The notes beneath the pieces are model-generated. The model searched no databases. It was not told the origin of the DNA and was given only the letters and a program-made list of their open reading frames with translations. Positions 49,378-58,268 of a stretch of 64,000 bases of DNA are shown piece after piece (the stretch's first letter is position 1; each line of letters begins with the position of its first letter). This DNA comes from CAVTHW01 sp963734625. GTDB lineage: Bacteria > Acidobacteriota > Terriglobia > Bryobacterales > Bryobacteraceae. The stretch is from NCBI GenBank assembly GCA_963734625.1, contig CAVTHW010000018.1, forward strand, positions 248,001 to 312,000, written 5' to 3'. A program made the translations under genes and the position numbers.

Positions 49378-50046
49378 TCATTTCGTCAGGAAAAACTCCG
49401 AGCTGAGTTCCCGCCAGGAAGCGCCCGGCAGCGCCGCAAAAAGGTCCTCGGCGGGCCGGCCGCCGTCTGCCGCCATCGCGCCGGCCAGTTGCGGCTGCAT
49501 GCCGTACAGCCGTTCGACCGCATCCCGCATCCAACTCCGAATCATGGTCGCGGGAACCAGGTTGCGGCTGACCGTGTCCTCTTCGGGCACGTGGATCATG
49601 AGCAGCCAGCCCCGCCCGTAGGGGTCCTTCCGCAGCAGAGATGGATCGTCCGCCACTTCGGCGTTCACCTCGATCACTTCTCCCTCTGTTGGAGAGAGCA
49701 CTTCGGTCTTCTCTCCGCCGCGGAAGAAGCTGATGACCTTCTGGCCTTGCCGTACCCAGGTGCCGGGCTTGGGCATTTCGATGCGCTCGATCGGTCCCAT
49801 CAGGGCCGCGCCAAACTCGTCGATCCCCACCCGGGCGAGCTTCTTCCGCTCGCTCAGTACCCAGCTATGCCCCGGGTGATATTGGAAACGCTCTGGAACC
49901 AGGAACCCTTCAATGTAGTTCGGGTCCCAATCGATGGCCGGGACCGCCTCGGCGGCGGTCGCAGCTTGACCCACCCTCTTGCGATTCAGCACAAAGTCGA
50001 TAAGGGTGAAAATGACAACTGTCAAAAGAACCAGGATGACCGTCAT
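49378..50046 (-). CDS. Membrane-anchored GcvH-like protein
   Basis: ATG 50046 follows GAGGAG by seven bases; the product has 222 residues. A membrane helix (VILVLLTVVIFTLIDFVL) precedes a glycine-cleavage H-type domain: HPGHSWVLSERKKLARVGIDEFGA, then GEKTEVLSPTEGEVIEVN, where the Lys sits at the lipoyl position, and PYGRGWLLMIHV. The soluble GcvH carries lipoamide in glycine cleavage, but no other gcv gene is near. Its position before hybA suggests a redox role. Confidence 0.8.
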   Translation of the reverse strand: MTVILVLLTVVIFTLIDFVLNRKRVGQAATAAEAVPAIDWDPNYIEGFLVPERFQYHPGHSWVLSERKKLARVGIDEFGAALMGPIERIEMPKPGTWVRQGQKVISFFRGGEKTEVLSPTEGEVIEVNAEVADDPSLLRKDPYGRGWLLMIHVPEEDTVSRNLVPATMIRSWMRDAVERLYGMQPQLAGAMAADGGRPAEDLFAALPGASWRELSSEFFLTK

Positions 50047-50122
50047 TGGTGTTTCTCCTCTCGCCAATGAGAGGGCATGCTTATGGCCATCGACCTCCGC
50101 CCTGTTCTAAACCGTTAACTGA

Positions 50123-50147
50123 TTGATTTTCAGTTACTTACAATCAA
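50123..50147. promoter_or_regulatory. Possible Crp/Fnr-type binding sites
   Basis: The gap upstream of the GcvH-like gene contains TTGAT at 50123-50127 and ATCAA at 50143-50147. Each is a perfect Fnr half-site. With four-base spacing each pairs only with a poor half (TTGAT-TTTC-AGTTA and TTACT-TACA-ATCAA). They lie 77-101 bases before the start codon. The adjacent Crp/Fnr gene makes this a reasonable but weak prediction. Confidence 0.3.
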
Positions 50148-50298
50148 CAGCCCAATCCGCATTCAACCCCGGGCTCAAACTTGCCGTAGAAAAACCCTAC
50201 GCCACTGCTGACCTTTGCAGCGTGAATAATTGGTATTCTCAATGCCTTCAAGCACCTGGATCGGTGTCGTACATCTCCACAGGGACGGGAAGAATCCA

Positions 50299-50985
50299 TC
50301 AGTACTCGGTTTCCGCTTCCCGTTCCAGGCCAGCCGTATCGAGTAGCGACACCCTCTTCTTCTCGATCCGCAGCAGTCCCTCGGCCTGGAAACGGCTCAG
50401 GTTCCGGGAAACCACTTCCCTGACAGTCCCCAGCCGTGAGGCCAGTTCCTGGTGCGTCACCGAAAGCTGGAAGGACGGTTTGCCGGCCTGAGCCCCGAAA
50501 TCCAGCAGACTGCGCGCCAGCCGCTGACGCACGCTCCCGAAGCTCACCGCCTCCACAATGGAGACTAGCTGGCGCAAACGCTGCCCCACGACTGCCAGAA
50601 CCTTCAGAGCGACCTCCGGGCGCTGGCGGCACACCTGCCGGAAGTCCTGCTTGCTGATCAGATAAGCCAGCACATCATCCAGGGCGCTGACGGTCGCCGG
50701 ATATGGGGCGTCGTCGAAAAGCGGCACCTCGGCGACGCTGGATGGGGCGGATTCGATCGCCAGCATGATTTCGCGCCCCGCCGGCGACGTCTTGAAGATC
50801 TTCACGCTCCCGCGCCCCAGAACGAACAGGCCGTAACAGGCATCCCCTTCCCGGAAGAGGACGTCCTCCGGCGCGAAACGCCGCGCCAATGCGCGTTCGG
50901 CGAGGCTGGCCACCTCAGCAGCTGTCAGCGTGGCGAATAGCGGTGTCCGCCTCAGGGCATCGGCCTTGTCTGCGCTCATAGACAA
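50299..50985 (-). CDS. Crp/Fnr-family transcription regulator
   Basis: The gene encodes 228 residues. The cyclic-nucleotide-type beta barrel spans about 15-130 (VLFREGDACYGLFVLGRGSVKIFK, ESAPSSVAEVPLFDD). The dimer helix is VALKVLAVVGQRLRQLV. The winged helix follows (VTHQELASRLGTVREVVSRNLSRF), with the E..SR recognition pattern of Fnr-type proteins. The N-terminal Cys cluster of oxygen-sensing Fnr is absent, so the signal is something else, perhaps haem or NO as in Dnr. It follows the mtrB-like gene by 63 bases and probably belongs to that operon. Confidence 0.85.
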   Translation of the reverse strand: MSMSADKADALRRTPLFATLTAAEVASLAERALARRFAPEDVLFREGDACYGLFVLGRGSVKIFKTSPAGREIMLAIESAPSSVAEVPLFDDAPYPATVSALDDVLAYLISKQDFRQVCRQRPEVALKVLAVVGQRLRQLVSIVEAVSFGSVRQRLARSLLDFGAQAGKPSFQLSVTHQELASRLGTVREVVSRNLSRFQAEGLLRIEKKRVSLLDTAGLEREAETEY

Positions 50986-51048
50986 GAACGACTATACCCC
51001 ACCGCCCCTGTTCGGAGCCGCGCGCGTGAACAAGCGGTTCCCAGGCAA

Positions 51049-53019
51049 CTACAGCCCGATGTGCAGCCCGACCGTGAACTGGTGCGTCCGAAACGCCTGG
51101 TAGAGGTAGAACAGATCGGACATCCCGTAGTAACGCCATTCGGCGTACAACTGGGACTTGCGCGGCAGCGGCAGCGCTACCTTGCCCATCGGCTGGAAGT
51201 ACTGCATGGGGCGGCTGCCCGAGGAGCGCAGGAACGATCCCCCAGCGCTTACCTTCACGTATTCGCTCCCCACCTTCGCGAGGCTGAGGTCCAGCAGGCC
51301 CGTGCCAATGTGCGCGCTGTCCTGGTAGGAAGACGTCGCCGCCGTCAGCCTGTTCGGGATCAGGTACTGGATGTCGGAGTTCACCGTCGAGCGCGTGTAC
51401 TCCGCCAGCAGGCTGATTCTCGTCCCGCCCCACGGCGTCCAGAACGCGGACAGCGAGTTCTCCCGGCTCCGGAAGTGGTAGTTATTGAAGCCGGCCACGG
51501 GATTCTCATTGTTGAGGTAGGAGAAGCTGGCGTTCAGCGCCAGCGAGTTGAGCGCCTGATATCTGGCGCGCACCCGCGCCTTCTGGTACCCCTTCAGGCT
51601 GGTGCGGAAGTAGGTGCGGGAGAAGTTGCGGGCCGAGGTAGAAGCTTCGAGGTCAAAGTTGGCGCTGAACTTTTGCGAGGGTCCGGAAAGTCAAGCCGCC
51701 GAAAACAACGTGGAGCTTCGACTTGGCCGTCTCCTGGGGACCAGTCTGGCTCAAATCCGAAGCGCGAACCTCGGAGTCCCCCCACACATAGCGGTGACCG
51801 GCGCGCAGAGTGAGCTTGGGAATCACGTCGAGATAGACACCGAGTTCCTGGCGGTTGTAGTTGACCACCAGCAGGGCCAGGCCGGTCGGCCCGAGAGTCG
51901 TGGTCCCGCCCGGGATCAGGTTGTCAACCCCGACAGCAAGACTCGCCGGTTGTGTGGTACCGGTTAGTCATCAGCGATTCGACCAGGCGCACCTTCGGAG
52001 CGATTCGCAATTCGAAGCCGAACCATGCCCGAGGTGTGCGGCTGCTTGGCCGTAGTGCTCAGCACCAACAACTGGCCCGTGATGAAGGACGTCGACGACA
52101 GCGGCGATACCAGGGTACCCGTCTCGGTCTGGTTGTAAGTAACGTCCGTCTGCGGCTGGCTATATAGGAATTGACCGTAGACGTTCAACCGGGAGAAGGG
52201 ATTAGCGGTGAACAGCACCTTGCTGTAGATACTCTTCCCGCGGACGCCGTAAGCCTGGATCAGGTTGTTCAACGTAAGCTGCTTGCCCAGAAATTTCGTG
52301 GTCCGGTTCCCGAAGCTCGGGCCGGGGCCGGCAAACAGGTTCTGGTCGTCCTTGAACGTCGTCCCGCCCTGCTCCAGCGTCAGATGGAAGCGATTGAACT
52401 CGAGGCGGACCCCGCCCCGGTAGTTGTCGGTCTTGTCCCGCAGAACCTCGGCCACTGCGTATTCGTTGGACGTGCCGACAAAATCTGTGACGCCTGTGCC
52501 CTTACCCCAGTCCCGGCTGTAGCCCAAATATGGGCTGATCCGCTTCCCGGGAAACAGATCTAGTTGTCCGTCGAACATCCGCCGCCGGACGTCGTAGGAA
52601 TTCTGGCTCGTCAGCAGCCCGGTGGCGAGTCCCGGGTTGGCGAACGACGGCAGCGCGTTGAAGTAGGCGATGTTTCGGTAATCGAGCGAGAGGCGATACG
52701 CGCCCTCTCGCTCGGCATCCAGATGCGCCGTACTATACGGCTCCCCGCCCCAGTTGTTGGCTCTAAAGTTCAGCTTGTCGAAAAACTTGTGCGCGGCATT
52801 CTTGAACGAAAGGTCCAAGCCCAGCAGTTTCGGACCTTGGCCGAGATTGACGACACTCCTGTAGGTCGCGAAGTCTCCAGCGACCCCGGTGATCCAGCGG
52901 TTGCCTACATCGATGGAGCCCGAAATCGACTGCTCGGCGGTGGGCGTCGCGGGAGCCTGGGTTGCCGCTTGCTGGGCCAGCAAGGGCGCCGACAGCAGAA
53001 TGACGGTGAGTAGTCTCAT
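51049..53019 (-). CDS. mtrB: MtrB/PioB-like outer-membrane beta-barrel, three frame breaks
   Basis: ATG 53019 overlaps the cytochrome stop (ATGA). Frames join near 52026, 51945 and 51675 into about 656 residues. A signal peptide (LLTVILLSAPLLA) is followed by many alternating beta strands typical of a large barrel, such as YRLSLDYRNIAYFNALPSF, GGVRLEFNRFHLTLEQGG and QELGVYLDVIPKLTLRAG, ending in FRTHQFTVGLHIGL. MtrB and PioB form a sheath around a decaheme cytochrome that crosses the outer membrane. The N-terminal CxxC of Shewanella MtrB is absent, as in PioB. Position after a DmsE/MtrA cytochrome supports the call. Confidence 0.82.
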
Positions 53020-53996
53020 CGGAGTAGCACCCCGCTGACGTTCGATCCATGAACCTTCACGTGACATATGGTGCAGTTCCGGAAGCGCTGGCTGTTCAGA
53101 TCGTGGAAGGCCGGCGGTATCGTGCCGATCGTCGCCGGCAGTGTCTGCACCGAAGGCGCCGGCAGGTTGGCGTGGCACTCCAAACACACCAGGCGGACTT
53201 CCTGGCGGGTCAGCATTCGCGGATTGGAGGAGCCGTGCGGCTGGTGGCAGGCCATGCAACCCTCCAGGCGCACCGGCGCATGCTCGTAGGCGTACGGTCC
53301 GCGCTTATCTCCGTGGCATTTCAGGCAGCCCGGCTCGTTGGCCGATACCGTCTGCAGCGCCTTGGGCAGCAGACCGCCGTGAGGGTTGTGGCAGTCCACG
53401 CAGGACATCGCCCCTTCCGGCAAACGGTGCTTGTAGGGCCGCTGGAACGAGGCCCACTGCTGCGTGTGGCACTTGGAGCAAAGCTGGTTGACCACAGTGG
53501 CCTTGCGCGGAGCGATCGTTCCGCCCGCCGGGTTGTGGATCGTGTGGCAGGAAGTGCAGCCTACCTCGTTCTTCGCGTGCGGGCCCATAATCCTGCCGAC
53601 CTGCGTCGCCTGGTTCAGATGGCAGGAGAGGCAGACCTTGTCGGCTTGCGCCGCGGGCATCTTGGCCGGGTTGAGAATGTCCTTCCCTTCCCCGGCCGAG
53701 GCGTGTACGCTCGCCGGCCCGTGGCAAGCCTCGCAGGCCTTCCCTTGCCAGCCGCGCCGTGCATCCTTCTCGACGGCCACATGCGGGTTGCTTTGGAACG
53801 TTTTGAAAAGGCCGTCGTGACAGGCCTCGCATGTCGCCGAGCCGACGGTGGTCGCCGTGGCATTGCTCGCGGCCTGCTGCGCGCCCCAAAGGCTCGCGGA
53901 GGCCGCCAGCAAGATGACGTGAGCCGCCAGGAGACCGCCCAACCTGCGGCGGCCCCTGCGGCCGATTGATTTAGAAACCAGCGAGCTAGTGTGCAT
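53016..53996 (-). CDS. mtrA: MtrA/DmsE-family decaheme cytochrome c
   Basis: The 326-residue protein has ten CxxCH motifs: CEACH twice, CLSCH, CTSCH, CSKCH, CVDCH, CLKCH, CMACH, CLECH and CTICH, between about residues 56 and 315. A signal sequence with an Arg-rich start precedes a hydrophobic segment ending in SLWGAQQ. Ten haems in a chain of this length is the MtrA/DmsE pattern. MtrA threads the MtrB barrel and carries electrons between periplasm and cell surface. Start and stop overlap both neighbours, so the three are one operon. Confidence 0.95.
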   Translation of the reverse strand: MHTSSLVSKSIGRRGRRRLGGLLAAHVILLAASASLWGAQQAASNATATTVGSATCEACHDGLFKTFQSNPHVAVEKDARRGWQGKACEACHGPASVHASAGEGKDILNPAKMPAAQADKVCLSCHLNQATQVGRIMGPHAKNEVGCTSCHTIHNPAGGTIAPRKATVVNQLCSKCHTQQWASFQRPYKHRLPEGAMSCVDCHNPHGGLLPKALQTVSANEPGCLKCHGDKRGPYAYEHAPVRLEGCMACHQPHGSSNPRMLTRQEVRLVCLECHANLPAPSVQTLPATIGTIPPAFHDLNSQRFRNCTICHVKVHGSNVSGVLLR

Positions 53997-56031
53997 GCAC
54001 TTTATTCACTGAGAAGTCAGCGGTTGTGCCGTGGCAAACTGAACAAGTCTCCACGGTGATTGTGCCCAGCTTCACAGTATTGATCAGGGCGTGAGAGGCG
54101 GCGTAAATCGTTCCGTGGCAGCTCGTGCAGGCGGCCGCCTCGGGGTAGTCCGGATTCAGGTAACCCTGCGGATCGACCACCGGAAGCGTGCCCTGCGGCA
54201 GCGGAAGCTGCTGCGAGTCGTTGACGTGGCAGGCCGTGCAGTTGCGCCGGTCACCGGGGAAGAGGACTTCGTTAAAGTTATTGGTCCCGATTGAGTAATC
54301 GTTAACCAGTTCCTCGCCCGTGTGGATCTTGTGAATCATCGTCCGGAAATCGATCGACTGCGGCGGCAGCCCCGACCCGGCGGCGGCAGTAGCCGTAGCG
54401 TTCGGGGTGTGGCAGAAAGTACACTCCTGCGCCGTGTTGCGGTTGCCGCCGTGGAAGTACAGGAAACCGTGGCACTGGCTGCAATTGGCGGACGCTACGA
54501 CCGTGCGCCGGGCCACTACCGGCGTCCCGTCCACGGAGAACGCCAACTGCTTGTTGGTCCCTATGTCGCGAGCCGTCTGTTGGGCGTCCGTGCCGGGATA
54601 AATCGTGACGCTGTTGTAGCCTTCCATGCCGATGGAGAAGCTGCCCTTGGCGGTCGCCGGCAGCGCAGCCGTGAAGGTGTAGGCGTAAGTCCCGCCCCCT
54701 GCGTCTACGGCGGCCTGCCTCGGGTCTTCAGAAACGGATGACGGGAAGTCCGTGTTCGGCCCCGCCAGGAGCAGTCTCAACCGGCTCATCGTGGATGGCA
54801 CGATCGTCGCGCCCGATTTGTCCTGGATCGAGAAGGTGACCGTCGGCTTCAGGCCCGGTCCGGCATTGGTCACGCTGATCAGGTTGAACACCACGCCCTT
54901 TAGCTGGTTGGAGAAATTAGCGATGGTGTGCGCCCCGGTGACCGAGAGGTCGAATTCGGTCTCGCCTTCGGGCTGGTGGCATTCGGCGCAGTGGCTGCTG
55001 TCGTTCTGAATTAGCCCCGCGTGGTTCTCGCCGGTCGCGAAATTCACGTTATCGTGGCAGGACTGGCAGGCGGCCATGTTGGGGTTCAGATACGCCATGG
55101 CCTGCTTCGCGCCGGTCGTCTGCTCGTGGCAGAACGTGCAATTGCGCGTGTCGGGATACGCCGGGAACACAACCTTAGAGAAGTCGGCAACGCCGTGGGA
55201 GGTGATGAATTGGTACGGCGTCCCAGCCTCGACGCTCGGCAGATTCTCTCCCGTGTGAATCCTGTGAATCATGGTCGGCATGTCGGCGGTGTTGCCCGTC
55301 GCCGGGTTGATCGTCTGCGGGGTGTGGCACAGAATGCAGACCGGCATGCTCTTCCGGCCGCCAGTGCCGTGGGCGGAAAGGTCCTGGTGGCACTTGTTGC
55401 AGGTCACCGTCTTGATCACGTCGCGCGTCACCTGCACCGCGGAGCCGTCCGGCACGAAATCGAAGGTCGTGTCCGTACCGTAGACCGGAAGGTCAAACTC
55501 CGCCAGGTTCCGGCTGCCGTACAGGCCAATGGTGTGGGTCGCGGTCCGGTCATAGCCCGCCGGCGCCTTCGTCTTGAAGGTGTAGGTGTAGTCGCCGTCG
55601 GCGTTCTTCGTGTAGGATCCGCCGCTGTCTGCGCCCGCTTGTATTACGGTAACGCCATTCCCATTTGCGGCAGTGCTGGACCGCGTCGTGTACGTTACGT
55701 ATTGCGTCTTGCCCTTGGGGATATAGGCCGCTATGAAACTGCTGGACACCGCGCCGGGCGTGTAGATGCCCTCCCGATCCAGCGGCAATCCCTTGGGATC
55801 CGTCGCCGTGTAACGAACCGAGATCGTACCATCGGCCGCGATCTGCGCCGAAACGATCTTGAGCGTCAGGCCCGGCCGAACGAAGGACATCAGATACGCA
55901 TTGGCGTAGTATGCCTTCTCCACTATCGAGAAGTCCGGACCGTCTGCACTGACAAGGTAGACCGATCCGGCCAGAAGCGCCACCAGCAAGCCGATTCGCA
56001 CGGCCCATGATTTCAACAACGGGATTCTCAT
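53986..56031 (-). CDS. mtrC: OmcA/MtrC-family decaheme cytochrome c
   Basis: The gene encodes 681 residues with a signal peptide (IGLLVALLAGSVYLVSA). Ten CxxCH motifs fall in two groups of five: CNKCH 211, CILCH 232, CTFCH 298, CQSCH 322, CAECH 348, then CSQCH 517, CTFCH 537, CTACH 598, CTSCH 635 and CSVCH 663. Each group follows a beta-rich domain. This beta-pentahaem-beta-pentahaem layout is that of OmcA/MtrC, the cell-surface reductases for minerals. No lipobox Cys is present, so it is not a lipoprotein like Shewanella MtrC. It is the first gene of the operon. Confidence 0.95.
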   Translation of the reverse strand: MRIPLLKSWAVRIGLLVALLAGSVYLVSADGPDFSIVEKAYYANAYLMSFVRPGLTLKIVSAQIAADGTISVRYTATDPKGLPLDREGIYTPGAVSSSFIAAYIPKGKTQYVTYTTRSSTAANGNGVTVIQAGADSGGSYTKNADGDYTYTFKTKAPAGYDRTATHTIGLYGSRNLAEFDLPVYGTDTTFDFVPDGSAVQVTRDVIKTVTCNKCHQDLSAHGTGGRKSMPVCILCHTPQTINPATGNTADMPTMIHRIHTGENLPSVEAGTPYQFITSHGVADFSKVVFPAYPDTRNCTFCHEQTTGAKQAMAYLNPNMAACQSCHDNVNFATGENHAGLIQNDSSHCAECHQPEGETEFDLSVTGAHTIANFSNQLKGVVFNLISVTNAGPGLKPTVTFSIQDKSGATIVPSTMSRLRLLLAGPNTDFPSSVSEDPRQAAVDAGGGTYAYTFTAALPATAKGSFSIGMEGYNSVTIYPGTDAQQTARDIGTNKQLAFSVDGTPVVARRTVVASANCSQCHGFLYFHGGNRNTAQECTFCHTPNATATAAAGSGLPPQSIDFRTMIHKIHTGEELVNDYSIGTNNFNEVLFPGDRRNCTACHVNDSQQLPLPQGTLPVVDPQGYLNPDYPEAAACTSCHGTIYAASHALINTVKLGTITVETCSVCHGTTADFSVNKVHAH

Positions 56032-56115
56032 ATAGTGCCCCCCAATAACAAGGTCAATTCCGGTTCCGCAACCTCATCGTGTAAACCTCAACACAAAAAG
56101 GTCCGATACTCCCTA

Positions 56116-56130
56116 GCAGGGCATGGCCCA
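56116..56130 (-). promoter_or_regulatory. Possible sigma-54 promoter of the mtr operon
   Basis: On the minus strand TGGGCC-ATGCC-CTGCT fits the sigma-54 consensus TGGCAC-N5-TTGCW at 8 of 11 positions, with GG and GC ten bases apart. It lies about 85 bases before the mtrC start. The neighbouring response regulator is a sigma-54 activator. Weak match. Confidence 0.35.
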
Positions 56131-56243
56131 AACCACCTCCCCCAATTGTGACCGGGCCTCATCACGTTTTCAACCTCATATAGCCTATAGAAAAGTTAAT
56201 CTTGGGCGAGAGCGGCTGGATGGTGCGTAAATACACCCAGAAG

Positions 56244-56284
56244 CTGTGTTAAATTCCACAGTGCTGTGTTGTTTTTCGCAGCAC
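56244..56284. promoter_or_regulatory. Two tandem inverted repeats upstream of mtrC
   Basis: CTGTG/CACAG (56244-56261) and GTGCTG/CAGCAC (56261-56284) have centres 20 bases apart, two helical turns. They lie about 115-155 bases upstream of the putative sigma-54 promoter, the usual place for NtrC-type enhancers. They could instead be hairpins ending rnpB transcription, but no T run follows. Confidence 0.35.
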
Positions 56285-56293
56285 TTCGTCGAT

Positions 56294-56673
56294 GGGCCTG
56301 TAAAACTGTAAGCCGGTTTCTGTGCCCTTGCGGGCGGCAGTCATTCATCTAGGCCCGGCATCTCTGCCGGGCTCAAGCGACCTACCCGAGAGTCAGACGG
56401 AGCGGGCCGCTCCTTCTCTCCTATTTGGTCTTGCTCCGCGTGGGGTTTACCCTGCCAGTCCGGATTGCTCCGGCCGCGGTGCGCTCTTACCGCACCTTTT
56501 CACCCTTACCCCCAGGTCGGGGGCGGTACGTTTTCTGTGGCACTTTCCGTGAAACCCGCTTTGAGCAGGCCCCCCCGGCCGTTAGCCGGCACGCCGCCCT
56601 ATGGAGACCGGACTTTCCTCCCGCCTTCCGAGGTCACCCCCGGCCGGCGAGCGACTGCCCGTCCTACAGGCCC
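56294..56673 (-). ncRNA. rnpB: RNase P RNA, class A
   Basis: The catalytic RNA of RNase P, which trims the 5' ends of tRNA precursors. The termini pair over nine bases (GGGCCTGTA at the 5' end, TACAGGCCC at the 3' end, helix P1). The conserved core is present on the minus strand: GAGGAAAGTCCGGTCTCC near the 5' end, GTGCCACAGAAAACG, the P15-type loop GGGTAAACCCCACGCGGAGC, and AGATGAATGACTGCCGCC with CCGGCTTACAG near the 3' end. The length of about 380 bases fits a bacterial A-type RNA. Open frames across it are artefacts. Confidence 0.93.
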
Positions 56674-56681
56674 AATCATCT

Positions 56682-56687
56682 ATTATG
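56682..56687 (-). promoter_or_regulatory. Likely -10 element of rnpB
   Basis: CATAAT on the minus strand lies eight bases before the rnpB 5' end at 56673. A good -35 is not obvious. Confidence 0.4.
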
Positions 56688-56793
56688 GCTCAGCGGTGAT
56701 CCAGTAGCGGAGGCTGAGCCCCGCGGCCGGTGCACGACATAGAAGTGGAATCGCCCAGCTTTGGCCCGGCATCTGGCGACAGTCCTAAGAAAC

Positions 56794-56811
56794 GCCGGCT
56801 CACAAGCCGGC
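56794..56811. terminator. Hairpin next to intron 3
   Basis: GCCGGCT and AGCCGGC flank a four-base loop; on the minus strand GTTTCTT follows. It resembles a terminator and lies in the 3' exon of intron 3, upstream of the rnpB promoter. Confidence 0.4.
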
Positions 56812-56815
56812 GGGG

Positions 56816-58200
56816 CGCGGTAGGGATGCCGGTTGCCCGGCACCCCCCGCACAGAGCCGTGCTGGCGCTACTAACGCACACGGTTCCTACCTCGGATGTT
56901 TGGCGTCGAAGCGCTCGTCCGGATAGGGGTGCTGGATACAGAGATCGGGCAGCAAGGCGCCGAGACGCTCATGGAAGCGCTTCCAGGTCCACCGGTTGCG
57001 CTGGCCGAGCCACATGCGCAACACGTCTTTCCGGAACGCCCACAGTCGCTCCTGGTTGCCCGGAATCGCATGGTATTGGAAATACCCCCGCACCACCGGC
57101 TGCAACCACGCCACCGTATTCCCGATCGACCCGTGCAGGCGCTTCCGCAGTTGAGCCCGGATATCCTTCAGCTTGACTGCCATGCGCTTGCCGATGGTCT
57201 TACGGTGTACGGTGAAATAGCCCGTCTTGTGGCTCGTCCCACAGATGTGGGTGAAACCCAAAAAGTTGAAGGTCTCAGGCTTCCCGTCTCCACGCATCTT
57301 CCGGCGCTCGGCGGCATAGCGTCCGAACTCGATCAGACGCGTCTTCTCCGAATGCAGTTCCAGCCCGAACTTCGCCAGACGTTTCCGCAACTGCTCCAGA
57401 AACCGCTCGGCGTCCTGCCGGTGCTGAAACCCCAGCACGGGGTGAGTAGGCCCGGGGAGTTTCACCCCGAGCCTCTCCGCACGAATCGTCTTCACCGCCT
57501 TGTCGGAAACTGCCGGACTGAAGTTGATGAAGTACTTTCCTCTGCGATTCTCCGCTCTCGTCGGTCGAAACGTGTAGCCGAGAAAGTCGAACTTCTCGTT
57601 CGGATACGTCCTTCGCCGATCCTCATCCTTGCAATAGACGATCTTCTTCTTCTCCGGATGAAGCTCCAGCCCACAGCCCTTCAAGCGACGTGTTCTCCTT
57701 GGTCGGCGGCCTTCCCTCCACAACCTCCTGCGACCCTCCCTGGTCTTCGTTCGGCTGCTTCGCCGGTACTATGCCGCTGTACGACTCCCCGCCGCCGTGC
57801 ATGTGGGCCTTATCGCTCATCGCTTTCTCCCACCGGCCCGCTGCCTTTCGACCACGGGCGGCCACGGGGCCTCTCGGTTCTCGCGCGTGGAGTTTCTATG
57901 CATGCCTGGGGTCTTCGACTCCGCAGGGCCGCGACGCACTCGCGTTGGCGCACGCCGCTGTGTTGCCTTCCGGTTAGCCTGACACCGTCGGCACCCTGGA
58001 CTGGCGATTTCGGAGCTCACGACTTCGGGTTGCCCTGCCTGCATATACCCCTCGTCAACGCTTCAAGTGCGGCCTCTCGGCCGCCCTCGCATGACTGGGG
58101 GCCAGGATGGTTCGCTACTCCTTTCCTGTATGACTCTTTCATTCACAACTCCACGCCGGTTTATCCCGACGCTATCCAGGCTGAAAGCCCGACCCCACAG
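56816..58200 (-). mobile_element. Group II intron 3, degenerate
   Basis: On the minus strand the 3' end shows domain V and VI sequence (GGAACCGTGTGCGTTAGTAG, CACGGCTCTGTGCGGG, GGTGCCGGGCAACCGGCATC) ending CCCTACCGCG near 56816. The 5' structured part lies at about 58200-57830 (GCGAGGGCGGCCGAGAGGCC and similar stems). It belongs to a different lineage from introns 1 and 2. The encoded reverse transcriptase is a mosaic without its catalytic core. The 5' limit is approximate. Confidence 0.7.
56887..57820 (-). pseudogene. ltrA: Mosaic group II intron reverse transcriptase remnant
   Basis: The start is ATG 57820 (MSDKAHMHGGGESYSG, with IVPAKQPNEDQGG), the N-terminus of one RT lineage. Near 57690 it switches frame into a segment of another RT lineage (GLELHPEKKKIVYCKDEDRR, FDFLGYTFRPTRAENRRGKY). 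Near 57440 it returns to the first lineage at GFQHRQDAERFLEQLRKRL and continues through ETFNFLGFTHICG and the C-terminal PYPDERFDAKHPR. RT domains 1-5 including YADD are missing. The second and third parts lie in one open frame of 278 codons, yet it cannot be an active enzyme. Confidence 0.75.
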
Positions 58201-58268
58201 GGGGCAGGGCATTTGTAGGCGCATGCTAGAATCGAGGCGGGACGCGGAAGACGCGCGCGAAGGCCGTA

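Noticed and set aside
56322..56742. Several plus-strand open frames
   Set aside because: They lie across the RNase P RNA gene and have no protein-like features.
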